Shown here: in pieces, positions 17,208-25,106 of the stretch | Position numbering within the stretch: the first letter of the stretch is position 1 | Layout of the letters: each line of letters opens with the position of its first letter | Source: an uncultured Lachnospiraceae bacterium | GTDB lineage: Bacteria > Bacillota > Clostridia > Lachnospirales > Lachnospiraceae | Length of the DNA: 64,000 bases | NCBI GenBank assembly: GCA_910589265.1 | Contig: CAJUTQ010000081.1 | Coordinates: 1 to 64,000 of the forward strand | Reading direction: 5' to 3' | Translations under genes and position numbers: made by a program | The notes under the pieces: model-generated | Database searches by the model: none | What the model was told of the DNA's origin: nothing | The model's input: the letters and a program-made list of their open reading frames with translations, nothing else

Positions 17208-18098
17208 ATGAGTATTTTTACAGGGGCAGGAGTAGCGATTGTTACCCCCTTTCAAGAAAATGGAGAAGTAGATTTTCAAAAATTTGGAGAAAATATTGAC
17301 TATCAAGTTGAGAATGGGACGGATGCAATCATTGTATGTGGAACAACAGGTGAATCTTCAACTTTAACCCATGAAGAGCATATAGAGTGTATTCGTTTTA
17401 CAGTGGAGAAAACGGGAGGAAGAATACCTGTCATTGGCGGTACGGGCTCCAACTGTACAGATACAGCTATTTATTTGTCCAAGGAGGCGGAGAAGGCAGG
17501 GGTAGACGGGCTTTTACTAGTGACTCCTTACTATAATAAAGCGACCCAGAAAGGACTAGTGGAACATTTTACAATGATTGCCAAAGCAGTGAACACGCCC
17601 ATCCTTTTGTACAATATACCTGGAAGGACTGGGGGAGTGAACATCTTGCCGGAGACGACTGCAAAACTGTGTAAAACTGTGGATCTCATTGTAGGGGTAA
17701 AGGAGGCAACAGGAGACATTTCCCAAGTTGCCAAACTCATGCATTTGGCCCAGGGAGAAATAGATGTGTATTCTGGAAATGATGATCAGACAGTGCCCAT
17801 TCTTTCCCTTGGGGGAAAAGGAGTAATTTCCGTCTTATCGAATATTGCTCCAAGGCAGACCCATGATATGGTAGAAAAATATTTAAAGGGAGATGTAAAA
17901 GGCAGTAGAGATTTACAGCTAAAAGCCATCCCTCTCATTGAGGCTTTATTCTGTGAGGTAAATCCTATTCCAGTGAAAAAGGCAATGAGCCTTATGGGAA
18001 TGGGAACAGGAGTTTTGAGAAGACCTTTGACAGAAATGGAAGAACACCATGTAAAACAGCTAGAGCAGGCAATGAAAGACTTTGGATTGCAAAGATAA
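17208..18098 (+). CDS. dapA: 4-hydroxy-tetrahydrodipicolinate synthase
   Basis: A 296-residue TIM-barrel lyase that condenses pyruvate with aspartate semialdehyde, the first step of the DAP/lysine branch. Visible motifs: GAGVAIVTPF, CGTTGESSTLTHEEH, the active-site Tyr in LLYNIPGRTG and the Schiff-base Lys in VGVKEATGD. A GAGG ribosome site precedes the ATG. dapB follows after 29 bases, so they form an operon. The upstream lysine riboswitch fits feedback control. Confidence 0.98.
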   Translation: MSIFTGAGVAIVTPFQENGEVDFQKFGENIDYQVENGTDAIIVCGTTGESSTLTHEEHIECIRFTVEKTGGRIPVIGGTGSNCTDTAIYLSKEAEKAGVDGLLLVTPYYNKATQKGLVEHFTMIAKAVNTPILLYNIPGRTGGVNILPETTAKLCKTVDLIVGVKEATGDISQVAKLMHLAQGEIDVYSGNDDQTVPILSLGGKGVISVLSNIAPRQTHDMVEKYLKGDVKGSRDLQLKAIPLIEALFCEVNPIPVKKAMSLMGMGTGVLRRPLTEMEEHHVKQLEQAMKDFGLQR

Positions 18099-18127
18099 AA
18101 GAACAATGTAAATAAATGGAGGAAACC

Positions 18128-18901
18128 ATGGTAAAAGTAATTATGCACGGCTGTCTGGGGAAGATGGGGCAGACGATTACCAGGCTGATAGCAGAAGATG
18201 ATGAAGTGGAAATAGCAGCAGGGGTAGATATTGGAAAGGGGGAAGGATGTCCTTATCCAGTATTTACCTCTATGAAAGACTGTAATGTAGAGGCAGACGT
18301 AGTTATTGACTTTGCCTCGGCCAAGGGTGTGGATATGCTTTTGGAAACTTGTGTGTCAAGGAAGCTGCCTTGCGTTTTGTGTACGACAGGATTATCAAAA
18401 GAACAGCTTTTAAAAGTGGAGGAAGCCAGCAAAAAGACAGCCATATTAAAATCAGCCAACATGTCTCTTGGAGTTAATATGTTATGTAAGCTGATTCAAG
18501 ATGCAGTGAAAACCCTTGTGCCTGCTGGATTTGACATGGAAATTGTAGAAAAGCACCATAATCAAAAAATAGACGCCCCAAGCGGTACTGCCTTAGCCTT
18601 GGCAGACGCAATGAATGAGGTTCTTCATGGGGAATATGAATATTGTTATGATAGAAGTGCACAGAGAGAACCACGCTCCAAAAAGGAAATTGGCATTTTA
18701 GCAGTGAGGGGTGGAACCATCGTAGGGGAACATGACGTCATTTTTGCAGGGACAGACGAGGTGGTAACTTTTTCCCATAAGGCTTATTCCAAAGCAATAT
18801 TTGGAAAAGGAGCCATAGAAGCTGCAAAATATTTAAAAGGGAAACCGTCGGGACTTTACACAATGAGGGATGTAATGAAAGTGGAGGATGAACATGCATG
18901 A
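18128..18901 (+). CDS. dapB: 4-hydroxy-tetrahydrodipicolinate reductase
   Basis: A 257-residue NAD(P)H-dependent reductase, second step of the DAP branch. The Rossmann motif GCLGKMGQTI lies at the N-terminus, followed by IDFASAKG and CTTGLS. The catalytic/substrate segment is EKHHNQKIDAPSGTAL. The ATG at 18128 is preceded by GGAGG at 18118-18122; the in-frame ATG at 18116 lies upstream of that site. It overlaps fbp by 8 bases, suggesting coupled translation. Confidence 0.98.
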   Translation: MVKVIMHGCLGKMGQTITRLIAEDDEVEIAAGVDIGKGEGCPYPVFTSMKDCNVEADVVIDFASAKGVDMLLETCVSRKLPCVLCTTGLSKEQLLKVEEASKKTAILKSANMSLGVNMLCKLIQDAVKTLVPAGFDMEIVEKHHNQKIDAPSGTALALADAMNEVLHGEYEYCYDRSAQREPRSKKEIGILAVRGGTIVGEHDVIFAGTDEVVTFSHKAYSKAIFGKGAIEAAKYLKGKPSGLYTMRDVMKVEDEHA

Positions 18902-20855
18902 ATTAGAACTAAAGCTATTAAAAAGCATAGCAACCCGCTATCCTACCATAGCAGCGGCAGCTACGGAAATTATTAATTTGCAGTCGATTTTAAACTTGCC
19001 AAAAGGGACAGAACACTTTTTAACAGATGTACATGGGGAATATGAGCAGTTTAATCATGTATTGAAAAACGGCTCTGGCTCCATTAGACGAAAAGTGGAC
19101 GAAGAGTTTGGCAATACGTTGAGCAATAAGGACAAGCGCTCCCTGGCGATGCTTATTTATTATCCCCAGGAGAAACTGGACTTGGTGTTAAAAGAAGAGG
19201 ACAATATTGAAGATTGGTATAAAATAACGTTGTACAGGCTTGTACAAATTACAAAAAGAGTTGCTTCAAAGTATACAAGGTCAAAGGTAAGAAAGGCCCT
19301 TCCAAAGGAGTTTGCCTATGTTATTGAGGAGCTAATTACAGAAAAGGCTGAGGTACAGGATAAGGAAGCCTACTATAATGAGATTATTCACACAATTATT
19401 CGAATTGATCGGGCAGAGGAGTTTATTGTCGCTTTAAGTAATTTAATCCAGCGTCTTGTCATCGATCATTTGCACATTGTGGGGGATATATTTGATAGAG
19501 GACCAGGCCCCCATATTATTTTAGATACCTTGATGAAGCATCATTCTGTGGATATTCAATGGGGAAACCATGATATTGTATGGATGGGGGCGGCAGCAGG
19601 GCAGCTTGCCTGCATAGCCAATGTTTTGCGTATGTCTGCAAAGTATGGAAACTTAGATACTTTAGAGGAAGGATATGGAATTAATTTAATTCCTCTTGCT
19701 AGTTTTGCCATGGAAGTATACAAGGACAGTACATGCGATCGGTTTGCCATACATTATAACACAGATTATAATACGAAAGATTTAAACATGGATACCCTTA
19801 TGCACAAAGCTATTTCTATTATTCAGTTTAAGCTGGAAGGACAGATCATTAAGAGAAATCCTGAGTTTGGAATGGATGATCGGCTTCTCCTTGACAAAAT
19901 TGATTATGAGAAAAAGACAGTGCGCATAGGAGATAAGGAGTATGCCATGGGTGATGTGGACTTTCCAACTGTAGACAGGGAGGATCCTTACCGCTTAAGT
20001 CCTGAGGAGGAACATCTCATGGAGCGTCTAAGGCAGGCCTTTTTAAAATGTGAGAAGCTCCAAACCCATGTAAGATTTTTATTTTCCAAAGGGGGACTGT
20101 ATAAAATATTTAATTCCAATTTACTCTATCATGGCTGTATACCTATGGATGAACAAGGAAATTTTGAGAAGGTAAAAGTTTTTGGTAAACAGTATAGTGG
20201 GAAAGCTCTTTATGATGTTTTAGAAAATTATGCAAGAAAAGGATACTATGATGTGGGGGACGGAAAGGAATACCAGAAGGGACAGGATATTCTTTGGTAT
20301 ATATGGGAGGGTCCTCATTCTCCAGTATTTGGAAAGGATAAGATGGCAACTTTTGAAAGATATTTGGTGCCAGACAAAGAAACTCATAAGGAAAAGAAAA
20401 ACAGCTATTATACTTTGTACAACCAAGAAGAGGTGCTGGATAAGATTTTTAAAGAGTTTGGCCTCAATATAGAGAATTCCCATATTGTAAATGGACATGT
20501 GCCAGTGGAACAGAAAAAGGGAGAGTCTCCTATTAAAGGAGGAGGAAAGCTTTTCATCATTGACGGAGGCTTTTCAAAGGCATACCAGGGAAAAACAGGA
20601 ATTGCCGGTTATACATTAGTATCCAATTCCCATGGACTGCGCCTTGTAGCCCATAAACCTTTTCAATCTGTAGAAGATGCAATTTTAAATGAGACAGACA
20701 TTCATTCCGATTCTATGATTGTGGAGACAAAGCAGCAGCGTCTCAGTGTTGCAGATACAGACGGAGGAAAGGAAATTAAAGAAACGATCCATCAATTGGA
20801 AAAGCTGTTAAAGGCATATCAGGAAGGAATTATAATAGAAAAGTTTGATGAGTAA
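18894..20855 (+). CDS. fbp: Fructose-1,6-bisphosphatase, class III
   Basis: A 653-residue Firmicute-type FBPase of gluconeogenesis, unrelated to the E. coli class I enzyme. It has a calcineurin-like metallophosphatase core: FLTDVHGEYEQF, HIVGDIFDRGPGPH and QWGNHDIVWMGAAAG supply metal ligands; HIVNGHVPVEQKKGESPI and IDGGFSKAYQ lie near the C-terminus. Length matches the B. subtilis enzyme. The ATG at 18894 has GGAGG (18883-18887) at 6 bases; ATG 18888 is directly against it. Its coupling to dapB is a genomic association, not a shared pathway. Confidence 0.97.
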   Translation: MHELELKLLKSIATRYPTIAAAATEIINLQSILNLPKGTEHFLTDVHGEYEQFNHVLKNGSGSIRRKVDEEFGNTLSNKDKRSLAMLIYYPQEKLDLVLKEEDNIEDWYKITLYRLVQITKRVASKYTRSKVRKALPKEFAYVIEELITEKAEVQDKEAYYNEIIHTIIRIDRAEEFIVALSNLIQRLVIDHLHIVGDIFDRGPGPHIILDTLMKHHSVDIQWGNHDIVWMGAAAGQLACIANVLRMSAKYGNLDTLEEGYGINLIPLASFAMEVYKDSTCDRFAIHYNTDYNTKDLNMDTLMHKAISIIQFKLEGQIIKRNPEFGMDDRLLLDKIDYEKKTVRIGDKEYAMGDVDFPTVDREDPYRLSPEEEHLMERLRQAFLKCEKLQTHVRFLFSKGGLYKIFNSNLLYHGCIPMDEQGNFEKVKVFGKQYSGKALYDVLENYARKGYYDVGDGKEYQKGQDILWYIWEGPHSPVFGKDKMATFERYLVPDKETHKEKKNSYYTLYNQEEVLDKIFKEFGLNIENSHIVNGHVPVEQKKGESPIKGGGKLFIIDGGFSKAYQGKTGIAGYTLVSNSHGLRLVAHKPFQSVEDAILNETDIHSDSMIVETKQQRLSVADTDGGKEIKETIHQLEKLLKAYQEGIIIEKFDE

Positions 20856-20884
20856 TGATGAAGCTTTTCTTGACGTAATGAAAA

Positions 20885-20921
20885 AGGCCTCAGATATTGC
20901 ATTGTACTATATCAGAGGCCT
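20885..20921 (+). terminator. Terminator of dapA-dapB-fbp
   Basis: AGGCCTCAGATAT (20885-20897) pairs with ATATCAGAGGCCT (20909-20921), with an A-A mismatch in the stem. A TTTGTTTTG stretch follows. Confidence 0.8.
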
Positions 20922-21020
20922 ATTTGTTTTGTAAAAAAGTTCCTATTCTTTAGGGCAATGAGGAACTAGGCGCCAGAAAGAACTTCCCTTTGTAGAGAAT
21001 GGCGTAAACATACTTTTTCT

Positions 21021-21467
21021 TTATTGTACAGTAGTGCTGCCAGCAGAAGAGGAAGAGCTTGTACTCGTTGTATTGCCAAGGGAGTTTGTACCTTGAGATG
21101 TGCTGCCAGTACTATTATCCATTCCTGTAGTATTACCTGTTGTTGCATCATTAACCGTAGATTGGTTTGCATTGTTCATATCGTCTCCTATATTTTCCAC
21201 CCCATCTACAATATCATCTCCTACATTTTCTGTACTGTCCATAACGTCATTGACAATATCATCTACAACTCCTCCATTGTTTTGATTTGTCCCATTTGTT
21301 ATATTCCCGTCATTGGATGGTGTTGTATCGGTTGTATTGTTTGTCGTTCCCCCATTGGTAGATCCATTATCCATATCGTTATTATTATTTCTGGATCCAC
21401 ATCCTGCCATAAAGCAAAGGACGAGAGAGAGAAGACAGACAATGAAACGATTTTTTTTGTTTTTCAT
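21021..21467 (-). CDS. Low-complexity surface lipoprotein
   Basis: A 148-residue predicted lipoprotein. The signal peptide (MKNKKNRFIVCLLSLVLC) ends in the lipobox FMAGC; lipidation is expected on Cys24. The mature part is almost wholly Asn, Thr, Gly, Ser and Asp. A mid region, about residues 68-98, carries four VxDDI/VxN-type repeats (GGVVDDIVNDVMDS, ENVGDDIVDGVENIGDD). No catalytic domain is visible; a spacer or surface anchor role is a guess. The ATG at 21467 has AAAGGAG upstream on the minus strand. Confidence 0.75.
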   Translation of the reverse strand: MKNKKNRFIVCLLSLVLCFMAGCGSRNNNNDMDNGSTNGGTTNNTTDTTPSNDGNITNGTNQNNGGVVDDIVNDVMDSTENVGDDIVDGVENIGDDMNNANQSTVNDATTGNTTGMDNSTGSTSQGTNSLGNTTSTSSSSSAGSTTVQ

Positions 21468-21561
21468 AATAATTTCTCCTTTTCTTTGCATAATAATATT
21501 GAGTGTTCCTATATCCATTATGCACTTTTTTCTTATTTTCTATGCAAAAAGAAGGATTCTC

Positions 21562-21591
21562 TTGCGAAAAAGTGAAAGCTTCCTGTAAAAT
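21562..21591 (+). promoter_or_regulatory. Promoter of the hisA-like gene
   Basis: TTGCGA (21562-21567), 18 bases, TAAAAT (21586-21591), 32 bases before the start codon. Confidence 0.5.
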
Positions 21592-21623
21592 AAAGAAAGA
21601 AAAAAAGAGAAAGAAGGGAAAAA

Positions 21624-22394
21624 ATGGAATTTCGTCCATGCATTGACATACATAATGGTAAAGTGAAGCAAATTGTGGGGGGCAGTTTACTAGACAAAGG
21701 GGATCTGGCAAAGGAAAACTTTATTTCTTCCATGAATGCTGCCTACTATGCTTCTTTCTATGAAAGGAAGAAACTAAAAGGCGGCCATGTCATTATGCTA
21801 AATGGCAGGGAATCCATCTATTATGAAAAGACGAAATGCCAGGCATTGGAGGCTTTAAGAGCTTATCCAAAAGGTTTGCAGGCAGGAGGAGGGATTCAAA
21901 GGGAAAATGCCGGGGAGTTTTTGGATGCTGGGGCTTCTCATGTTATTGTGACTTCTTACATATTTTCTGGGAGTGAGCTTCACTATGGGCATTTAGAGGA
22001 TATGAAGAGGGAGGTTGGCAAGGAACAACTCGTTTTGGATTTAAGCTGTCGAAAAAAAGATGGACAATACTATATTGTAACGGATAGATGGAAAAATTTT
22101 ACGAATATTATTCTCTCTCATCAACTTCTGAAAGAGTTGGATTCCTATTGTGATGAATATCTCATTCATGGAGTGGATGTGGAGGGGAAAAAGCAGGGAA
22201 TGGAAGAGGAGCTAATTAAAATGTTAGGGGAACATAGGGGGAATTCTATTACTTATGCAGGGGGTGTTAGCAGCTATTCGGATATAACATTGCTAAAAAA
22301 ACTGGGAAGAAACAAAATTCATGTAACGATAGGAAGCGCCCTTGATCTATTTGGAGGGTCATTGGAAATGGATAAGGTTCTTTCTTGTATTTGA
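21624..22394 (+). CDS. hisA: ProFAR isomerase, eukaryotic (His6) type
   Basis: A 256-residue TIM barrel for the fourth step of histidine synthesis, the isomerisation of ProFAR to PRFAR. The sequence follows the eukaryotic His6 subfamily rather than bacterial HisA: FRPCIDIHNGKVKQIVGGSL at the N-terminus, HVIMLNGRE, LQAGGGIQRENA, HVIVTSYIF, YLIHGVDVEGKKQG and ITYAGGVSSYSDI with HVTIGSALDLFGG. The paired Asp residues expected for acid-base catalysis are at Asp8 (CIDIHNG) and Asp in GVDVEG. It stands alone, outside any his operon. I am confident of the family; a change in substrate cannot be excluded. Confidence 0.9.
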   Translation: MEFRPCIDIHNGKVKQIVGGSLLDKGDLAKENFISSMNAAYYASFYERKKLKGGHVIMLNGRESIYYEKTKCQALEALRAYPKGLQAGGGIQRENAGEFLDAGASHVIVTSYIFSGSELHYGHLEDMKREVGKEQLVLDLSCRKKDGQYYIVTDRWKNFTNIILSHQLLKELDSYCDEYLIHGVDVEGKKQGMEEELIKMLGEHRGNSITYAGGVSSYSDITLLKKLGRNKIHVTIGSALDLFGGSLEMDKVLSCI

Positions 22395-22422
22395 AAAGAG
22401 TTCGAGTAGAAATAGAAAAAAT

Positions 22423-22575
22423 GTCTTAGATAAGGGTAAAGCCAAAGAAGAACTACAGGATATTTTAACTCCCCTGCAATTTGACATGACACAAAATAAC
22501 AAAGCAGACTTTTCCTCAAAGGATAAATTCCTGTTTTCTTTTCATGAAGGATTAAAAGCTATTGACCAACAGTGA
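22423..22575 (+). pseudogene. Remnant of a methionine sulfoxide reductase MsrB gene
   Basis: The segment reads KEELQDILTPLQFDMTQNN, then KADFSSKDKFLFSFHEGLKA and a stop. This resembles the MsrB N-terminus (L...LTPLQYxVTQxxATExPFxxEY...G.Y.D) but lacks the downstream Cys motifs and its own start. It directly follows the hisA-like gene and is best read as a decayed fragment. Confidence 0.5.
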
Positions 22576-22657
22576 AAAAGAAAAAGGGTGATTTTATCAC
22601 GGAAAAACTTCTTACTTTTGCATATAGTAAGACTATCAGAAGTAAGGAGGATAATGT

Positions 22658-22894
22658 ATGGATAAAACAAAGAGGAAAAAGCGCAAGGCTTTTGTAGAGC
22701 AGGATATTTGTGTTTCCTGCGGTTCTTGCGTGAAAGTTTGTCCATTAGGGGCAATCCAGATTGTGAAAGGAATTATGGCCGAAGTAGATATGAATAAATG
22801 TGTTGGATGCGGAAAGTGTGCAAAGGAATGTCCTGCGTCTATTATTACCATTCAGGAAGTGGAGGAGGAGTATAATGAAAAAAAATTGGTATGA
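22658..22894 (+). CDS. Small ferredoxin with two 4Fe-4S motifs
   Basis: A 78-residue ferredoxin. Two cluster motifs are seen: CVSCGSCVKVCP (about 20-31) and CVGCGKCAKECP (about 48-59), each with the CxxCxxCxxxCP pattern. A basic N-terminus precedes them. AAGGAGG lies before the ATG. The last 20 bases overlap the gene for a membrane Fe-S protein, so the two are probably redox partners. A small hairpin (22611-22631) precedes the ribosome site. Confidence 0.92.
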   Translation: MDKTKRKKRKAFVEQDICVSCGSCVKVCPLGAIQIVKGIMAEVDMNKCVGCGKCAKECPASIITIQEVEEEYNEKKLV

Positions 22895-23450
22895 TTATCT
22901 TTGGATAGTATCCTTAAGCTATTTGATTTTAGGTTTTTTTAATATTTTATTTGCATGGCTTGGACTTTTTTGTTTTTTTATTCCTCTTCTTATTTCCATT
23001 ATTAAGGGAAATAAAGGATATTGTAACCGGTACTGCGGAAGGGGACAGCTGTTTGGACTTTTGGGAGGTCGATTTGGACTTTCAAGAAGAAAAGACATAC
23101 CTCATTGGATGAAAAGTAAATGGTTTCGCTATGGATTTTTAATATTCTTTTTAATTATGTTTTTTCAAATGCTCTGGAATACCTATTTAGTATTTGCAGG
23201 GACAGATAATTTAAAACAGGCAGTAACCTTATTGTGGACTTTTAAACTTCCATGGAATTGGGCTTATCGCGGAACATTTTTCCATCCTGGCATTGCTCAG
23301 TTTGCTTTTGGTTTTTATAGTGTTATGATGACGTCTACTCTTCTTGGCTTTTTTACAATGGTTTTGTTCAAGCCTCGCAGCTGGTGTGTTTACTGTCCTA
23401 TGGGAACTATGACTCAATTCATTTGTAAGGTGAGAAATGGAAAGGAATAA
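22875..23450 (+). CDS. Membrane 4Fe-4S protein, NapH/CcoG-like
   Basis: A 191-residue integral membrane protein with about four hydrophobic segments (near 8-43, 79-102, 112-125, 140-165). It has cytoplasmic Cys groups: CNRYCGRGQLFG (about 50-61) and WCVYCPMGTMTQF (about 172-184). This CxxxC-type arrangement is typical of 4Fe-4S binding membrane proteins of the NapH/RdxA/NosR kind that move electrons to or from the membrane. The ATG at 22875 has GGAGGAG before it; the longer frame from 22800 lies inside the ferredoxin gene. Its role with the adjacent ferredoxin is inferred from overlap. Confidence 0.8.
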   Translation: MKKNWYDYLWIVSLSYLILGFFNILFAWLGLFCFFIPLLISIIKGNKGYCNRYCGRGQLFGLLGGRFGLSRRKDIPHWMKSKWFRYGFLIFFLIMFFQMLWNTYLVFAGTDNLKQAVTLLWTFKLPWNWAYRGTFFHPGIAQFAFGFYSVMMTSTLLGFFTMVLFKPRSWCVYCPMGTMTQFICKVRNGKE

Positions 23451-23479
23451 TGTTTTAACCTCATCATAAGGGAAAGAGC

Positions 23480-23516
23480 GCCCGCTGATGTGTTTTATGA
23501 ATCAGCGGGCCTTTTT
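23480..23516. terminator. Terminator between Fe-S protein and Crp/Fnr genes
   Basis: GCCCGCTGAT (23480-23489) pairs with ATCAGCGGGC (23501-23510), followed by TTTTT (23512-23516). The genes converge here, and the hairpin may serve both. Confidence 0.85.
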
Positions 23517-24176
23517 CTATGGATTATGTAGTTTTTTAAGCTTGTTTATATTTGTAACTTCAATAGAACCCCTGGAAAGTTTCACCATACCTTCGTTTTG
23601 AAAATAGCGCAGCATTCGGGTTACGACTTCCCTGGCAGTCCCTAGATGGTTGCCAATAATTTCATGGGTGATTTTTAAGGAGTTGGTTTCTTCTAGAGCA
23701 GTTTCTTCTAAAAGAAAGGCTGCAAGCCGTTTATCAAAACTTTTCCACATAATTTGTTCAATGAGCCACATAACGTCTGAAAAACGGCTGGCCATAATCT
23801 CGTTTGTATAATTGGCAAGGGGAGCAGACTCTTCCATAATCTGATGGTAAACTTCAGGAGGAATGACCAAGACGTTGGAATCTTTTTCTGCTTCAATGGT
23901 AATGGCAAATTGGATACTATGCATGATACAAGAGGCGGAAAAGAGACAGATATCCATGTCAAAGAGGCGGTAAATGGTAATTTCCCGTCCTTCATCGGAA
24001 AGAATATAAGCTCTTAGCTGACCAGTGGAAACAAGGAGGAGTCCCATACAATCCATGGAATCGTTATGAATCATCGTATTTTTTTGAAAGGATTTTTGGC
24101 AAACAGAACGAGCCATTTTATTTTGCTGTGCAGGGGTTAACTTATCCCATATTGGAAAATAATCTGCAAGTGGCAT
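23517..24176 (-). CDS. Crp/Fnr-family transcriptional regulator
   Basis: A 219-residue regulator. An N-terminal cyclic-nucleotide-binding-like beta barrel (about 15-130, GLLLVSTGQLRAYILSDEGR) is followed by a long dimer helix and a C-terminal winged helix (about 150-215). The recognition helix lies in IIGNHLGTAREVVTRMLRYF. There is no N-terminal Cys cluster as in oxygen-sensing FNR. AAAAGGAGG precedes the ATG on the minus strand. Between it and the DUF134 gene lies a palindrome that could be its binding site, and the Fe-S genes are a likely redox-linked target. Confidence 0.88.
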   Translation of the reverse strand: MPLADYFPIWDKLTPAQQNKMARSVCQKSFQKNTMIHNDSMDCMGLLLVSTGQLRAYILSDEGREITIYRLFDMDICLFSASCIMHSIQFAITIEAEKDSNVLVIPPEVYHQIMEESAPLANYTNEIMASRFSDVMWLIEQIMWKSFDKRLAAFLLEETALEETNSLKITHEIIGNHLGTAREVVTRMLRYFQNEGMVKLSRGSIEVTNINKLKKLHNP

Positions 24177-24309
24177 AAAAGCCCTCCTTTTTGTATTTCT
24201 GTTCCCAGAAAGCCAAGCAAAAGGTAAATGCTAAAAAGCTTTCAATACCTTGCGGCTTTGGGTGGGATATTGCATTTATTGGATTATATTATAAGAACAT
24301 TTACAGCAT

Positions 24310-24330
24310 ATGTCAAATATTTGTTGACAT
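24310..24330. promoter_or_regulatory. Candidate Crp/Fnr-type operator
   Basis: ATGTCAA (24310-24316), 7 bases, TTGACAT (24324-24330): a perfect 7-bp inverted repeat that overlaps the -35 of the DUF134 promoter. It stands between the divergent Crp/Fnr and DUF134 genes. Binding by the neighbouring regulator is inferred. Confidence 0.55.
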
Positions 24331-24352
24331 GAAATAGAAAAATTTGTATACT
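24324..24352 (+). promoter_or_regulatory. Promoter of the DUF134 gene
   Basis: TTGACA (24324-24329), 17 bases, TATACT (24347-24352). The -35 is also the right arm of the palindrome at 24310-24330. Confidence 0.8.
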
Positions 24353-24392
24353 TAACTACAACATATATGGCAAATAGATGGAGGCGAGGAAG

Positions 24393-24737
24393 GTGTCAAG
24401 ACCTAGAAAGTGCAGGAAAGTATGTGAAATGCCATTGATAAAGGAATTTCGTCCAGTTGGCAGCTCGTCTTGTGAGTCAACCGTTATTTTGACAGTAGAT
24501 GAATATGAAACGATTCGTCTCATTGACAAGCAAGGCTGTTCTCAGGAGGAGTGCAGCGCTTATATGCTGGTAGCCAGGACAACGGTGCAAATGATCTATA
24601 GCTCTGCAAGAAAAAAATTGGCAGATGCTTTAGTAAACGGATTGTCCATTCGAATTGAAGGAGGGGATTATAAGCTTTGTGACAAAAGAGAGAAGAATTG
24701 GGGCTGTGCAAGGAGCTGTACATATACTTATCAATAG
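24393..24737 (+). CDS. DUF134 (UPF0251) DNA-binding protein
   Basis: A 114-residue small protein of the DUF134 family. It opens with SRPRKCRKVCEMP, contains LTVDEYETIRLIDKQGCSQEECS and a helix-turn-helix (about 45-75, MLVARTTVQMIYSSARKKLADAL), and ends with several Cys residues (CDKREKNWGCARSC) that could bind a metal or cluster. Family members commonly accompany iron-sulfur or redox genes; targets are unknown. GTG at 24393 was chosen because the family begins M-x-RP(R/K)KCR; ATG 24378 runs through the ribosome site GGAGG (24380-24384). Confidence 0.85.
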   Translation: MSRPRKCRKVCEMPLIKEFRPVGSSSCESTVILTVDEYETIRLIDKQGCSQEECSAYMLVARTTVQMIYSSARKKLADALVNGLSIRIEGGDYKLCDKREKNWGCARSCTYTYQ

Positions 24738-24809
24738 TGAAGGAATTCACTGTATTGTTCCTATAGGATGTTTCCCTTAAAATATAGTAAATAAAAAAAC
24801 TGTTTTAGA

Positions 24810-24843
24810 AAGCCTGGATTTTTAAAAGAAATCTGGGATTTTT
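24810..24843 (+). terminator. Possible terminator after the DUF134 gene
   Basis: CCTGGATTT and AAATCTGGG can pair with one G-U and a shift, followed by ATTTTTTATT. The stem is imperfect. Confidence 0.4.
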
Positions 24844-24899
24844 TATTCTTATTCAAAAAAAAGATATATTAAACAAGGGAAAAGAGGAGGGATATACTA

Positions 24900-25024
24900 G
24901 AAGGAAGATGCCAAAGGCATATTCCTTCATAGGAAGGGTTCTTGGTATGGGCAGTTTGCATAAAAAGGATTGGTTTGCTTTACTTAGTAAAAACTTTGCT
25001 GCGTTATCTGGGAAAAGTTGTTGA
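24900..25024 (+). other. Structured leader with a possible 38-codon ORF before leuB
   Basis: GAAGGAA-g-ATGCC-aaa-GGCAT-a-TTCCTTC (24900-24928) is a near-perfect 12-bp hairpin. An ORF of 38 codons begins at the ATG inside it (24908) and ends at 25024, with several Leu codons (VLGMGSL, WFALLSK, FAALSGK). A leader peptide or another attenuator for the leuB-ilvD-ilvB operon is possible. T-box consensus (the AGGGTGG... core) is not present. The remaining part of the 24738-25106 gap shows no other feature. Confidence 0.4.
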
Positions 25025-25106
25025 AATCTTATGAAAAATGGGATATGATAGACAAGATAGTTCAATCATTCCTAAAAGAATAAAAAGGAAAGAAGGGATA
25101 GAAGAA

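Noticed and set aside
21024..21575. 183-residue plus-strand ORF, Ile/Cys/Ser-rich
   Set aside because: It is the mirror of the Asn/Thr-rich lipoprotein on the minus strand, with biased composition and no ribosome site.
24738..25106. T-box leader before leuB
   Set aside because: The conserved T-box core and its antiterminator are not found.
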